A stretch of 64,000 nt of DNA, taken from Novosphingobium mathurense (GTDB lineage Bacteria > Pseudomonadota > Alphaproteobacteria > Sphingomonadales > Sphingomonadaceae). Location: positions 868,001 through 932,000 of the forward strand of contig NZ_FVZE01000001.1 of assembly GCF_900168325.1 (NCBI RefSeq), written 5' to 3'. The notes beneath the pieces are model-generated. The model was given only the letters and a program-made list of their open reading frames with translations. It ran no database searches and had not been told where the DNA came from. Below are positions 8,683 through 16,136 of the stretch, in pieces (positions within the stretch are counted from its first letter, which is position 1; each line of letters begins with the position of its first letter). The translations under genes and the position numbers were made by a program.

Positions 8683-9386
8683 GTGAGGACCAGTGCTGCA
8701 AGGAGGGCGGTCTCGCACAGCTCTATCCCCGCACCATGACCGTCGCCCGATATTCCGCCCAGCCTGCGGCGAAGCCACAGGGACCAGAGCGGGATTGCAG
8801 GGACCAGTAAGGCAAAGGCAGGCTCCCGCACGACGACAGGCAGCGCGGCGATGCCCCAGAGCACGAAATCCCGAAAGCGCACCCCGGCGCCCAGACGGCT
8901 GCCCAATCCTTCATGAAGCGGCGGCAACATCCTTGCCCAGAACAGGGGGCCGATGCGCGCAAGGCCCGGCAAGATGCAGAGCAGCGGCAAATCGGCGAGG
9001 CTAACATGCTGCAGCAGGACGAACTTGGCGAGCAACTGCAGCACGACGACGACGACGCCGAAGCTGCCGACATGCGGATCGGCCAGAACCTCGGAAAGCC
9101 GTGCTGGATTGCCATGCGCAGCACCGGTCGCATCGGCCACGTCGGCCAGTCCGTCGAGGTGCAGCGCGCCGGTCACCGCCACCCATGCCCCCAACGCTAG
9201 CAGCGCCGCCAGCCATGCGCCTTGGAACGATCCCAGCCACCAGGCGCCCGAAACGATGGCGCCCACAACCAGTCCCACCATCGGGAAATAACGCAGGAGC
9301 GCGGCGAAGTCCGCATCGTCTGCTTTCACGTTCGGCAGGGGCACGCGCGTGGTAAACTGCATGGCGAGAATGAAGCGGCGGATCAT
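8679..9386 (-). CDS. cobS: Adenosylcobinamide-GDP ribazoletransferase (cobalamin synthase)
   Basis: 235 residues from the ATG at 9386 (MIRRFILAMQFTTRVPLPNV), typical of CobS. The HLDGLADVADA motif around residue 75 supplies metal-binding acidic residues, and six or so hydrophobic segments follow. It joins AdoCbi-GDP with alpha-ribazole at the inner membrane. Four-base overlaps with the flanking genes show translational coupling. A longer frame upstream was rejected because it lacks family similarity. Confidence 0.95.
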   Translation of the reverse strand: MIRRFILAMQFTTRVPLPNVKADDADFAALLRYFPMVGLVVGAIVSGAWWLGSFQGAWLAALLALGAWVAVTGALHLDGLADVADATGAAHGNPARLSEVLADPHVGSFGVVVVVLQLLAKFVLLQHVSLADLPLLCILPGLARIGPLFWARMLPPLHEGLGSRLGAGVRFRDFVLWGIAALPVVVREPAFALLVPAIPLWSLWLRRRLGGISGDGHGAGIELCETALLAALVLT

Positions 9387-9958
9387 GGCGCGTCCGTCTC
9401 TAGCGCTATGATCTGCCCCGCACTCTTGCCCCCTGGCCATACCCGCAGGCTGATGAGCGCGCAGTAAGGCAGGTCGAACGCCCAAACACCGCGATGATCG
9501 AGCCCGGTGAGATATGATACTGCAGCGCGGATCGAGCCGCCATGCGCAACGACGAGGCAATCCTCACGAATATGCGCCAGTGCCTCGCCCACGCGCCGGA
9601 CAAGGACCGACCACATCTCGCCTCCCGGCGGAGGGAAGGCATCCGGGGCGTCCCAGAACCGGGCAAGCGCGTCATTGGGTAACTGCTGCGGCGCCATGCC
9701 ATCCCACGCACCGAAATCGAGTTCACGCCAGCGCGGATCGATATGTGCTGCGAGGCCGCACTGCCCGGCTATCTCCCTTGCGGGAAGCAGCGCTCGGGCA
9801 AGATCGGAACACCTGATCTGCTTGAAGGCAAGTGCACCTGCGCGTTCCACGCAGGCGGCTACGCCGGAGGCCAGCGGCGGCTCGTCGAGATGGCCGAGCA
9901 TCAGGCCGGGCCGCTGCGGAGCGCCGTGCCGCATGAGGTGCAGCACGAAATCCGTCAT
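9383..9958 (-). CDS. Histidine phosphatase family protein, probable alpha-ribazole phosphatase
   Basis: 191 residues with the phosphoglycerate-mutase-like signature LMRHGAP (catalytic His about residue 11) and a second catalytic His in AHGGSIRAAVSY near residue 140. Its location between cobT and cobS makes alpha-ribazole-5-phosphate phosphatase the natural role: it would remove the phosphate from the CobT product before or after CobS action. The specificity is inferred from the operon, as sequence alone does not separate it from other branch members. Confidence 0.88.
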   Translation of the reverse strand: MTDFVLHLMRHGAPQRPGLMLGHLDEPPLASGVAACVERAGALAFKQIRCSDLARALLPAREIAGQCGLAAHIDPRWRELDFGAWDGMAPQQLPNDALARFWDAPDAFPPPGGEMWSVLVRRVGEALAHIREDCLVVAHGGSIRAAVSYLTGLDHRGVWAFDLPYCALISLRVWPGGKSAGQIIALETDAP

Positions 9959-10971
9959 GCAACGCCCGCCACCTTGGCCTCGGCGAATGTCGCCATGCCG
10001 TTGTGCGCCGCAATGGCCGAGCGCACGAGCTGCGTCGCCACCGCTGCGCCGGTCCCTTCGCCCAGCCGCATTCCGAGTTGCAGCAGGGGGGCAAGGCCAA
10101 GCCAGTCGAGCAACCGCGCATGGGCCGCTTCCATGGAACAGTGGGCGGCAAGGCAGTGCGCGGCGAACCGCGGCTGATCGACCACCAGCGGCGCTATGGA
10201 AGCGCAGACGATGTAGCCGTCGAGCAGCACCGGAATGCGCTTTATCCGTGCGGCAAGGATGGCCCCTGCCATCGCGGCAATCTCGCGCCCGCCAAGCCGA
10301 CGAAGGGTTTCGAAAGCGTCAGTGCAGTGGGCGCCATGAAGTGCCAATGCCTGCGCGACGACGGACTGCTTGTGGGCGATCCCGTCCATGTCGAGACCCG
10401 TTCCGGCACCGACCCACTCGGCAGCCGTGCCGTTGCAGACCTGCGCACATAGCGCGGCGGCAGGCGTTGTATTGCCGATCCCCATTTCGCCGACGAAAAG
10501 CAGGTCCAGCCCCTCTTCGACGACCGATGCGCCCGCGTTGAGTGCCGCGAGGCAATCCTCCTCGCTCATGGCAGGCTCTTCGACGAAGTCCGCCGTAGGA
10601 CGTTCCAGCTCGATCGGCACGATGACCAGTTCCGCTCCGCAGGCATCGGCCAGGGCATTGATGGCGGCACCGCCAGCCGCGAAGTTGGCAACCATCTGCG
10701 CCGTCACTTCGGGCGGATAGGCGCTGACCCCGCGCGCGGCGACACCGTGGTTCCCGGCGAAGACCGCGGCCCGGATGCGCTCCAGTACCGGCCGCTCCCT
10801 GCCCTGCCACGAGGCCATGAAGATCGCGATGTCCTCCAGTCGACCGAGCGAGCCCAGCGGCTTGGTCAGGTCCTCCTGGCGCAGCTGTGCAGCGGCCTGC
10901 GCAACCTTGTTGGCTTCGGGCAGATCGGCGAGCGCCGCAGAAAAGGCTTCGCGGCTTTCGAACCCGATCAT
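9955..10971 (-). CDS. cobT: Nicotinate-nucleotide--dimethylbenzimidazole phosphoribosyltransferase
   Basis: 338 residues from the ATG at 10971, preferred over a GTG six bases upstream because it gives an ATGA overlap with the preceding stop. Diagnostic segments: PLGSLGRLEDIA near the N-terminus, FAGNHGVAARGVSAYP, GEMGIGNTTPAAALCA in the middle, and the catalytic Glu in GMRLGEGTGAAVA near the C-terminus. It forms alpha-ribazole phosphate, the lower ligand of cobalamin. Confidence 0.96.
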   Translation of the reverse strand: MIGFESREAFSAALADLPEANKVAQAAAQLRQEDLTKPLGSLGRLEDIAIFMASWQGRERPVLERIRAAVFAGNHGVAARGVSAYPPEVTAQMVANFAAGGAAINALADACGAELVIVPIELERPTADFVEEPAMSEEDCLAALNAGASVVEEGLDLLFVGEMGIGNTTPAAALCAQVCNGTAAEWVGAGTGLDMDGIAHKQSVVAQALALHGAHCTDAFETLRRLGGREIAAMAGAILAARIKRIPVLLDGYIVCASIAPLVVDQPRFAAHCLAAHCSMEAAHARLLDWLGLAPLLQLGMRLGEGTGAAVATQLVRSAIAAHNGMATFAEAKVAGVA

Positions 10972-11375
10972 GTGCACAGGTAGCCTTCGGGCGGGGTGCG
11001 CGTGATGAAGTGCCCCTTCACGCCTTGCGGCCAGCTGCGATAGGGCACAACGCCCTCCTCGCTCTCGGCATGCTGCGCAGCATAGCTGAGGATCGCGTGT
11101 GCAGCCTCATGATCGGCAGCGAAGTCGCCGAGGACATAGCCAACCTTGCCGGGCGCCCTGATATGCACGGTGCAAAAGCGCTTGCAGGCGAACAGACACG
11201 GCATTTCCTGAACGGATACGGCGGCCAAGGCGGGATCCTGAGCCTGCAACTCGCGCATGGCGGAAGCCAGCCGCGCGCCGCCACGCTGGCCGTGCTCGTC
11301 CTCACGCTCTGTTTCGGAATGGCGGCAGGTCGAGCAGACCACGACCGAGGCTTCGGCTTCGACGGCACGCAGCAT
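10968..11375 (-). CDS. DUF1636 thioredoxin-like ferredoxin / metal-binding protein
   Basis: 135 residues from the ATG at 11375 (MLRAVEAEASVVVCSTCRHS). A Cys-x2-Cys pair near residue 14 and a second set in PCLFACKRFCTVH fit a thioredoxin-like [2Fe-2S] or metal-binding fold. DUF1636 genes recur beside cobalamin genes in alphaproteobacteria but their function is not established. This is the first gene after the minus-strand cobalamin riboswitch, and it overlaps cobT by 4 bases. Its ATG overlaps the stop of a 15-codon leader frame (TGATG) that has the strong ribosome-binding site. An alternative upstream GTG at 11459 in the same frame seems less likely. Confidence 0.82.
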   Translation of the reverse strand: MLRAVEAEASVVVCSTCRHSETEREDEHGQRGGARLASAMRELQAQDPALAAVSVQEMPCLFACKRFCTVHIRAPGKVGYVLGDFAADHEAAHAILSYAAQHAESEEGVVPYRSWPQGVKGHFITRTPPEGYLCT

Positions 11376-11422
11376 CAGTATACCGTTCCCGAACGCGGAC
11401 GACAGAAAGACATCAAGAGCAT
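11375..11422 (-). CDS. Putative 15-codon leader peptide coupled to DUF1636
   Basis: The frame MLLMSFCRPRSGTVY starts at ATG 11422, 8 bases after a very strong Shine-Dalgarno (AAGGAGGGA, about 11431-11439), and ends in TGA that shares bases with the DUF1636 ATG. The DUF1636 ATG itself has only a weak ribosome-binding site, so translation may enter through the leader. It lies in the expression platform of the cobalamin riboswitch, making the strong Shine-Dalgarno the obvious element to mask. No homology is claimed. Confidence 0.45.
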   Translation of the reverse strand: MLLMSFCRPRSGTVY

Positions 11423-11560
11423 GGCAACGCTCCCTCCTTGCAAACGGCTCCAGTCCCACCGGAAGCCCAACCGGCGAGACGATGACTGTCGTTGCGCGAG
11501 GGGTGACCCCGCCATCGCGGGGCCCTCGAACACCCGGTGCGCCCTGCCCGGATGAAGAAC

Positions 11561-11740
11561 GACTGCGTCAGGCAGGTCTCCTGGCTCACGGGTCAACGCC
11601 GCTCCGGCCGCCTTCTCAGGACCGCCTTTCGATCCCAATGGCGAAATGGCCGGATGGCTCGCCGCTTACAGTTGCAGGGGCAGCCCGGGACTTACACCCG
11701 AGTTCCCTTTTGATCCCCTTGCGGGGAACCTGTCGCAGTC
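11561..11740 (-). promoter_or_regulatory. Cobalamin riboswitch controlling the DUF1636-cobT...cobU operon
   Basis: On the minus strand the order of conserved elements is right: closing stem GACTGCG (11734-11740) pairing with CGCAGTC (11561-11567), an AAAAGGGAA box, the core CCCCTGCAACTGTAAGCG, a GCCATTG segment, and the 3-prime box GAGCCAGGAGACCTGCC. These are the B12-box and surrounding helices of the AdoCbl riboswitch. It precedes the leader frame and DUF1636 and would lower expression when coenzyme B12 is abundant. Confidence 0.93.
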
Positions 11741-11821
11741 CGGCAAGTATCGCGCAGCCATGCCGTTCGCAAGCGCAATATGCTTGCAGGGCGCCTTGCC
11801 CTGACCTATCCGCGAAGGCGT
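11741..11821. promoter_or_regulatory. Shared spacer between divergent cobalamin riboswitches (promoter region)
   Basis: About 80 bases must hold the start signals for both divergent transcripts. Leftward, TTGCGA and GATACT are spaced 15 bases; rightward, TTGCAG and TATCCG are spaced 17. Neither is close to consensus, so individual promoters are tentative. Confidence 0.35.
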
Positions 11822-12002
11822 AACGGGTGCCCGCAAGGGCTTAATCGGGAAGTCCGGGCGCCGAATGTTTCTCCGCGCTGACGGCACTGCTCCCGCAACT
11901 GTGACCGGTGAGCGCATCGCCACTACGCCATTGAACGGGGCCTTCCCGGTTCGAGAAGGCGGCGACAGGCGCGTCGATCCGGAAAGTCAGGAAACCGGCC
12001 CG
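11822..12002 (+). promoter_or_regulatory. Cobalamin riboswitch controlling cobO
   Basis: Plus-strand elements in order: GGGTGCCCGCAAGGGC stem, TTAATCGGGAAGTCCGG, the core GCTCCCGCAACTGTGACCGG, GCCATTG, GAGAAGGCGGCGACAGGCG, and the B12-box-like GGAAAGTCAGGAAACCGGCC ending near 12002. It lies about 190 bases upstream of cobO with its expression platform in between, and is head-to-head with the riboswitch of the cob operon. Confidence 0.93.
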
Positions 12003-12113
12003 CTACCGTCGTTCCTTCGCGCGGGCGGGATGAACCGTGCGGACGAGGGCCTCGCTTGCTGCGGGCAATCCCTTGGCGACGACGATCGTGCGTGCGTCGA
12101 GGAGGATACGTGA

Positions 12114-12197
12114 GTGACTGCCAATACCGCCAGACACCTGCGCCGGCCTCCTTCGCCCCGCCACCTGCCACACCCACGAGAGGCCGACCAATCATGA
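12114..12197 (+). CDS. Putative 27-codon leader frame overlapping the cobO start
   Basis: A GTG at 12114 sits 8 bases after a strong Shine-Dalgarno (AGGAGG, 12100-12105) and opens a 27-codon Pro/Arg-rich frame. Its TGA (12195-12197) overlaps the cobO ATG as ATGA. The cobO ATG has only a modest GAGAGG site, so coupling is plausible. The GTG four bases earlier (12110) is instead in frame with cobO and would add 28 residues; which one is used cannot be decided from sequence. Confidence 0.35.
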   Translation: MTANTARHLRRPPSPRHLPHPREADQS

Positions 12198-12811
12198 CTG
12201 ACACCGAGAACCTGACCGAAGAAGATCGTCGCCACAAGGAACGCACCCGCAAGCTCAAGACCGTAGTCGATGCCCGCATTGCCGCAGCCAAGATCGACAA
12301 GGGGCTGGTGCTGGTGCTCACCGGAAACGGCAAGGGCAAGTCGTCCAGCGCCTTCGGCATGGTTGCCCGCACGCTGGGCTACGGCCGTACGGCTGCGGTG
12401 TTCCAGTTCATCAAGAGCAAGGTCGACGTGGGCGAACGCGCCTTCCTTTCCAGCCAGCCGGGTGTCACCTGGGAGAACTGCGGCGAAGGCTTCACCTGGG
12501 AGACGCAGAACCGCCAGCGTGATATCGCCGCAGCCCAGGCCGGTTGGGAAAAGGCCAGGGTCGCGCTTGCCGATCCCGCGATCTCGCTCGTTGTGCTCGA
12601 CGAACTGACATACCTCATCAATTACGGATACCTCACGCTCGAGGAAGTTCTCCCGGCGATCCGGAACCGGCCGGAGATGCAGCATGTGGTCATCACCGGA
12701 CGCGCGGCCCATGCCGAGTTCATCGAACTGGCCGACACGGTCAGCAAGATCGGCGACGAGAAGCATGCCTTTCGCAACGGCATCAAGGCACAACCGGGCA
12801 TCGACCTCTGA
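12194..12811 (+). CDS. cobO: Corrinoid adenosyltransferase, CobO/BtuR type
   Basis: 205 residues from the ATG at 12194. The P-loop GNGKGKSSSAFGM is near residue 40 and VVLDELTYLINYGYL near residue 135 is the Walker B region of the CobA/CobO/BtuR family. The enzyme transfers adenosyl from ATP to Co(I) corrinoids. The N-terminus MTDTENLTEEDRRHKERTRK matches CobO proteins; a GTG at 12110 would add a low-complexity Pro-rich extension and is less likely. It is transcribed alone, away from the main cob operon, under its own cobalamin riboswitch. Confidence 0.93.
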   Translation: MTDTENLTEEDRRHKERTRKLKTVVDARIAAAKIDKGLVLVLTGNGKGKSSSAFGMVARTLGYGRTAAVFQFIKSKVDVGERAFLSSQPGVTWENCGEGFTWETQNRQRDIAAAQAGWEKARVALADPAISLVVLDELTYLINYGYLTLEEVLPAIRNRPEMQHVVITGRAAHAEFIELADTVSKIGDEKHAFRNGIKAQPGIDL

Positions 12812-12866
12812 CGCGCGGTTGCCTGCTCGGAACGTCAGGATCCTTGCACCTCGGCCCTATACCTAT

Positions 12867-12892
12867 GGGACGGAACTGATAGGTTCTGTCCC
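12867..12892. terminator. Hairpin downstream of cobO
   Basis: GGGACGGAAC (12867-12876), loop TGATAG, GTTCTGTCCC (12883-12892): a 10-bp stem with one G-U pair, 56 bases after the cobO stop. There is no following T-run, so it is a weak terminator candidate or an mRNA-stabilising stem. Confidence 0.4.
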
Positions 12893-12970
12893 GGCGGTCC
12901 CGCGAGTCCCTTGCCGAAGGGGCCATCGCCCTGACGAAATTCGATAGAAGCCACCCCCCGGAGAACCCTA

Positions 12971-14725
12971 TTGCGCCGCCTCCTCCTGTCCGTCGGCATA
13001 GCCGCACTGACACTGACGACCGTATCCCAGGCCAGCGTTTCACAGGCCAGCCCTACCCCCGCAACAACCGTCGAGCAGAGCCGGACTGCCAAGGCGCCAG
13101 AGCGCGAGCAGTCCGGGTTTGCGAAGCATGCGATGGTCGCAGCGGCCAATCCCCTCGCGGTGAAGGCCGGGGTGGACGTACTGCGCAAGGGCGGCTCGGC
13201 GGTCGATGCCGCAGTGGCGATCCAAGCCGTTCTCGGCCTTGTCGAGCCGCAGAGTTCGGGGATCGGCGGCGGTGCCTTCATGGTCTATTACGACGCCAAG
13301 AACCGCAAGGCGACGTACTACGACGGACGCGAAACGGCGCCCGCCGGGGCTACCGACCGTCTCTTCCTCGACGATTACGGCAACCGCCTGCCCTTCTTCG
13401 ATGCCGTACTCGGCGGCATTTCGACAGGCGTGCCAGGGGCCGTCGCCATGCTCGACATGGCCCACCACGATCACGGCAAGCTCGCCTGGGCGGACCTGCT
13501 CGAACCGGCGCGCGATCTTGCAGCGGAAGGCTTCATCGTCAGCCCACGTCTTGCCGGGATGATCCGGATGGAACGCGCGCCGCAGTCAACCGCGCCCGAT
13601 GCCGTCACCTATTTCTCCAAGCCGGACGGCAGCCGCTATGCCGCAGGCGATCGACTGCGCAACCCGGCCTATGCCCGCACGATGGAGCGGATTGCCAAAT
13701 TCGGGGCCTCGGGCCTGCTGACCGGCCCCATTGCGCATGACATCGTCAAGCGCGTCAGCGAAGGGCCGCGCCCCGGGACAATGACGCTGGCAGACCTTGC
13801 CGCCTATCGCCCGCGCACCGGTCCGGCGCTATGCGAACCCTACCGCGTCTATATGGTCTGCACCCCGCAGGCCCCGTCTGGCGGTCCGGGGCTGCTGATG
13901 GCGCTGGGCATTCTCGAACACACCGATATCGCCAAGCGCAATGCGGGCGACGAAAAGGCGTGGTTCGAATTCGCGCAGGCCAGCCGCCTCGCCTATGCCG
14001 ACCGCGATCGCTATGTCGGCGATCCCGCCTTTGTCGAAGTCCCGATCAAGGGGCTGCTCGATCCGGACTACCTGGCCGCGCGCGCGAAACTGATCGGCGA
14101 GCGGGCAGGCTCCGTCAGCTTCGGCCATCCCGAAGGTGCCCCTGCTTTCGGCCCGGACGCTACGGCGGAACCGGGCGGAACCAGCCACTTCATTGTCGTC
14201 GATGCCCAAGGCAACGTCGTCTCGATGACCACCACCGTGGAGAGCATCTTCGGTTCGGGGCGGATGGTCGACGGGTTCTTCCTCAACAACCAGCTTACCG
14301 ACTTCTCGTTCTCGCCCACGGACGGCGACGGAGCGCCTGCGGCAAATGCCCCGGCACCCGGCAAGCGACCGCGATCGAGCATGGCACCGGCTATCGTCCT
14401 GACGAAGGATGGCCGCTTCCATGCTGCTGCCGGATCGCCGGGCGGGACGTCGATCCAGGCATACAATCTCAAGGCTCTTGTAGCGATGCTGGACTGGAAC
14501 ATGTCGCCGCAGGACGCGGTCGCACTGCCCAACCTGGTCGCCAAGGGCGACGCGTTCCGCGCCGATCCGTTCCCCGAACCGATCATGACCGGTCTTGCCG
14601 CACGCGGTATGCCACTGTCGACTTCCCGCAGCGAGGAGTCCGGGATCCAGGCCATCGTGGTCAGGAACGGTGGTTATGAAGGCGGTGCCGATCCACGCCG
14701 GGAAGGCATGGCGCGGGGGTTCTGA
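12971..14725 (+). CDS. ggt: Gamma-glutamyltransferase precursor
   Basis: 584 residues from a TTG start preceded by a CGGAGAA ribosome-binding site. An N-terminal hydrophobic signal peptide (about residues 1-25) indicates export to the periplasm. The large-subunit start (FAKHAMVAAANPLAVKAGVDV), the self-cleavage/nucleophile Thr in GGTSHFIVVDAQGN around residue 400 and the substrate-binding PRSSMAPAIV and GSPGGTSI segments are all present. Proenzymes of this family autocleave before that Thr and hydrolyse gamma-glutamyl bonds such as in glutathione. It stands alone between cobO and the M23 peptidase. Confidence 0.95.
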   Translation: MRRLLLSVGIAALTLTTVSQASVSQASPTPATTVEQSRTAKAPEREQSGFAKHAMVAAANPLAVKAGVDVLRKGGSAVDAAVAIQAVLGLVEPQSSGIGGGAFMVYYDAKNRKATYYDGRETAPAGATDRLFLDDYGNRLPFFDAVLGGISTGVPGAVAMLDMAHHDHGKLAWADLLEPARDLAAEGFIVSPRLAGMIRMERAPQSTAPDAVTYFSKPDGSRYAAGDRLRNPAYARTMERIAKFGASGLLTGPIAHDIVKRVSEGPRPGTMTLADLAAYRPRTGPALCEPYRVYMVCTPQAPSGGPGLLMALGILEHTDIAKRNAGDEKAWFEFAQASRLAYADRDRYVGDPAFVEVPIKGLLDPDYLAARAKLIGERAGSVSFGHPEGAPAFGPDATAEPGGTSHFIVVDAQGNVVSMTTTVESIFGSGRMVDGFFLNNQLTDFSFSPTDGDGAPAANAPAPGKRPRSSMAPAIVLTKDGRFHAAAGSPGGTSIQAYNLKALVAMLDWNMSPQDAVALPNLVAKGDAFRADPFPEPIMTGLAARGMPLSTSRSEESGIQAIVVRNGGYEGGADPRREGMARGF

Positions 14726-14835
14726 AACCGGTCTTCATACCTCCGAATTCCCGCGTGCCAGTTCGGTACGCCGCGTCAATTTGAGTTAACAAACTGGCCG
14801 TTTTCCCTTAGTTTACGGCAACGGGGGGAAGTACC

Positions 14836-15630
14836 ATGATCCAGGACGGCCGGAGCAAGATCAATATCCGCCCAGCTATGCTAGGGGCGGCCCTGGCCAT
14901 TGTATGGTCAGCGCCTGCATGGGCTGGCGAGGACGCCGTCAGTCGCATGGCCGTTGTCGACACGAACAGCGCAGGAGGTTGCATGACCGCCGGTGCCATC
15001 GTCAGCGACCGTGCCGCCTGCGTCACGTCGCCGCGCCCCGCCTCGGCTACAGCTGCGCAGGTGACGCCTGCGCGCATCACCGTGGGACGCGCCGTGGACC
15101 TCAGCGGGCAGGAACCGGTTCACTACCTTTCGTCCGCAGCCTCGCTCGATCAGAGCCGATCGGTCCTGATTTCGTCCAGCGGGCGTTTTCGGGATACGGT
15201 GCGCCTGCTTACGCCGCCGCCCGGGACCGGATCGGGCGATGCCCCCAAAGGCATGCCGTTGCGCGCCAGCAGGCTTTCGAGCCGCTTCGGCCTGCGCATG
15301 CACCCGCTTCTCAACCAGGTGCGCATGCATACCGGCGTCGACCTCGCTGCTGCGATGGGAGAACCCGTCCACGCGACTTCAGGTGGCGTCATCATGGCGG
15401 CCGGCTGGCAGGGTGGATATGGGCTGGCGGTGCGCATCAATCACGGCAAGGGCATCGAAACCCGCTATGCGCACCTCTCGCGCCTGAACGTCAGCGCGGG
15501 CCAGACCATCAAGCCCGGTGACGTCATCGGTTTCGTCGGCTCGACCGGGCGGTCCACCGGGCCCCATCTTCACTACGAAGTTCGCAAGGACGGGCTTGCG
15601 ATCGACCCATCCTCCAGCCTGCACAAATAG
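14836..15630 (+). CDS. M23 (LytM) family peptidoglycan endopeptidase
   Basis: 264 residues with an N-terminal signal peptide (cleavage near AWAGED, about residue 30) and a C-terminal M23 domain (about 135-260). Zinc ligands are visible in MHTGVDLAA (His and Asp) and GPHLHYEV (His-x-His). SSRFGLRMHPLL precedes the first ligand as usual. It would cleave stem-peptide cross-links in the periplasm. A GGGGGAAG ribosome-binding site lies just before the ATG. No coiled coil or LysM domain is seen in the middle region. Confidence 0.9.
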   Translation: MIQDGRSKINIRPAMLGAALAIVWSAPAWAGEDAVSRMAVVDTNSAGGCMTAGAIVSDRAACVTSPRPASATAAQVTPARITVGRAVDLSGQEPVHYLSSAASLDQSRSVLISSSGRFRDTVRLLTPPPGTGSGDAPKGMPLRASRLSSRFGLRMHPLLNQVRMHTGVDLAAAMGEPVHATSGGVIMAAGWQGGYGLAVRINHGKGIETRYAHLSRLNVSAGQTIKPGDVIGFVGSTGRSTGPHLHYEVRKDGLAIDPSSSLHK

Positions 15631-15643
15631 GATCAGGCTTTCC

Positions 15644-16114
15644 TCAGATCGTCGAAGCGGCCGTGATCAACGTGCCCGCAGCAATCGCGATGCCGTAAGG
15701 AAGCTTGTCGAAGTTGTCGTCCGAACCGCGTCCGCTGATTGGCTTGCGCATGATCCGGCGCACGGTGAACCAGACGAGGAACAGGACAAGTCCTGCAATC
15801 GAAACCGACAGGAGCAGGCGCGATGCCTGCGACCAGGCGAACCAACCGGCGCATCCGGCATAGAACTTGGCATCTCCGCCGCCGATCATGCCGAAGCGAA
15901 ACAGCACCATGCCAACCACCAGCGCAACCGCGAGGTGCAGGGCATGGCTACCCAGGCCGCCCAGCCCTGCATCGTAAGCCGCAAGTGCAAGGCCAGCCAC
16001 TGCCGTCAGCAGGCACAGCCAGTTGGGAATGCGCCGCTGTACCGTGTCGGACCAGCTCGCATAGAAACAGGCGGGAACCAGCACCACCAGTTCCGCCCAG
16101 AAAGTAACGTTCAT
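15644..16114 (-). CDS. cpaA: Prepilin peptidase CpaA/TadV (A24 family)
   Basis: 156 residues with several membrane helices. The two catalytic aspartates of the type IV prepilin peptidase family are visible in WSDTVQRRIPN (about residue 23) and GGGDAKF (about residue 78). The short length without the N-terminal methylase domain is typical of CpaA/TadV. It should cleave the Flp pilin and the TadE-like pseudopilins at the inner membrane. It is the last gene of the tad locus. Confidence 0.92.
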   Translation of the reverse strand: MNVTFWAELVVLVPACFYASWSDTVQRRIPNWLCLLTAVAGLALAAYDAGLGGLGSHALHLAVALVVGMVLFRFGMIGGGDAKFYAGCAGWFAWSQASRLLLSVSIAGLVLFLVWFTVRRIMRKPISGRGSDDNFDKLPYGIAIAAGTLITAASTI

Positions 16115-16136
16115 CTAATCGGCTACCCTGCGACTG

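Noticed and set aside
12030..12113. Additional 28-codon frame between the plus riboswitch and cobO
   Set aside because: No good ribosome-binding site and no coupling to cobO in its own right; probably chance within the expression platform.
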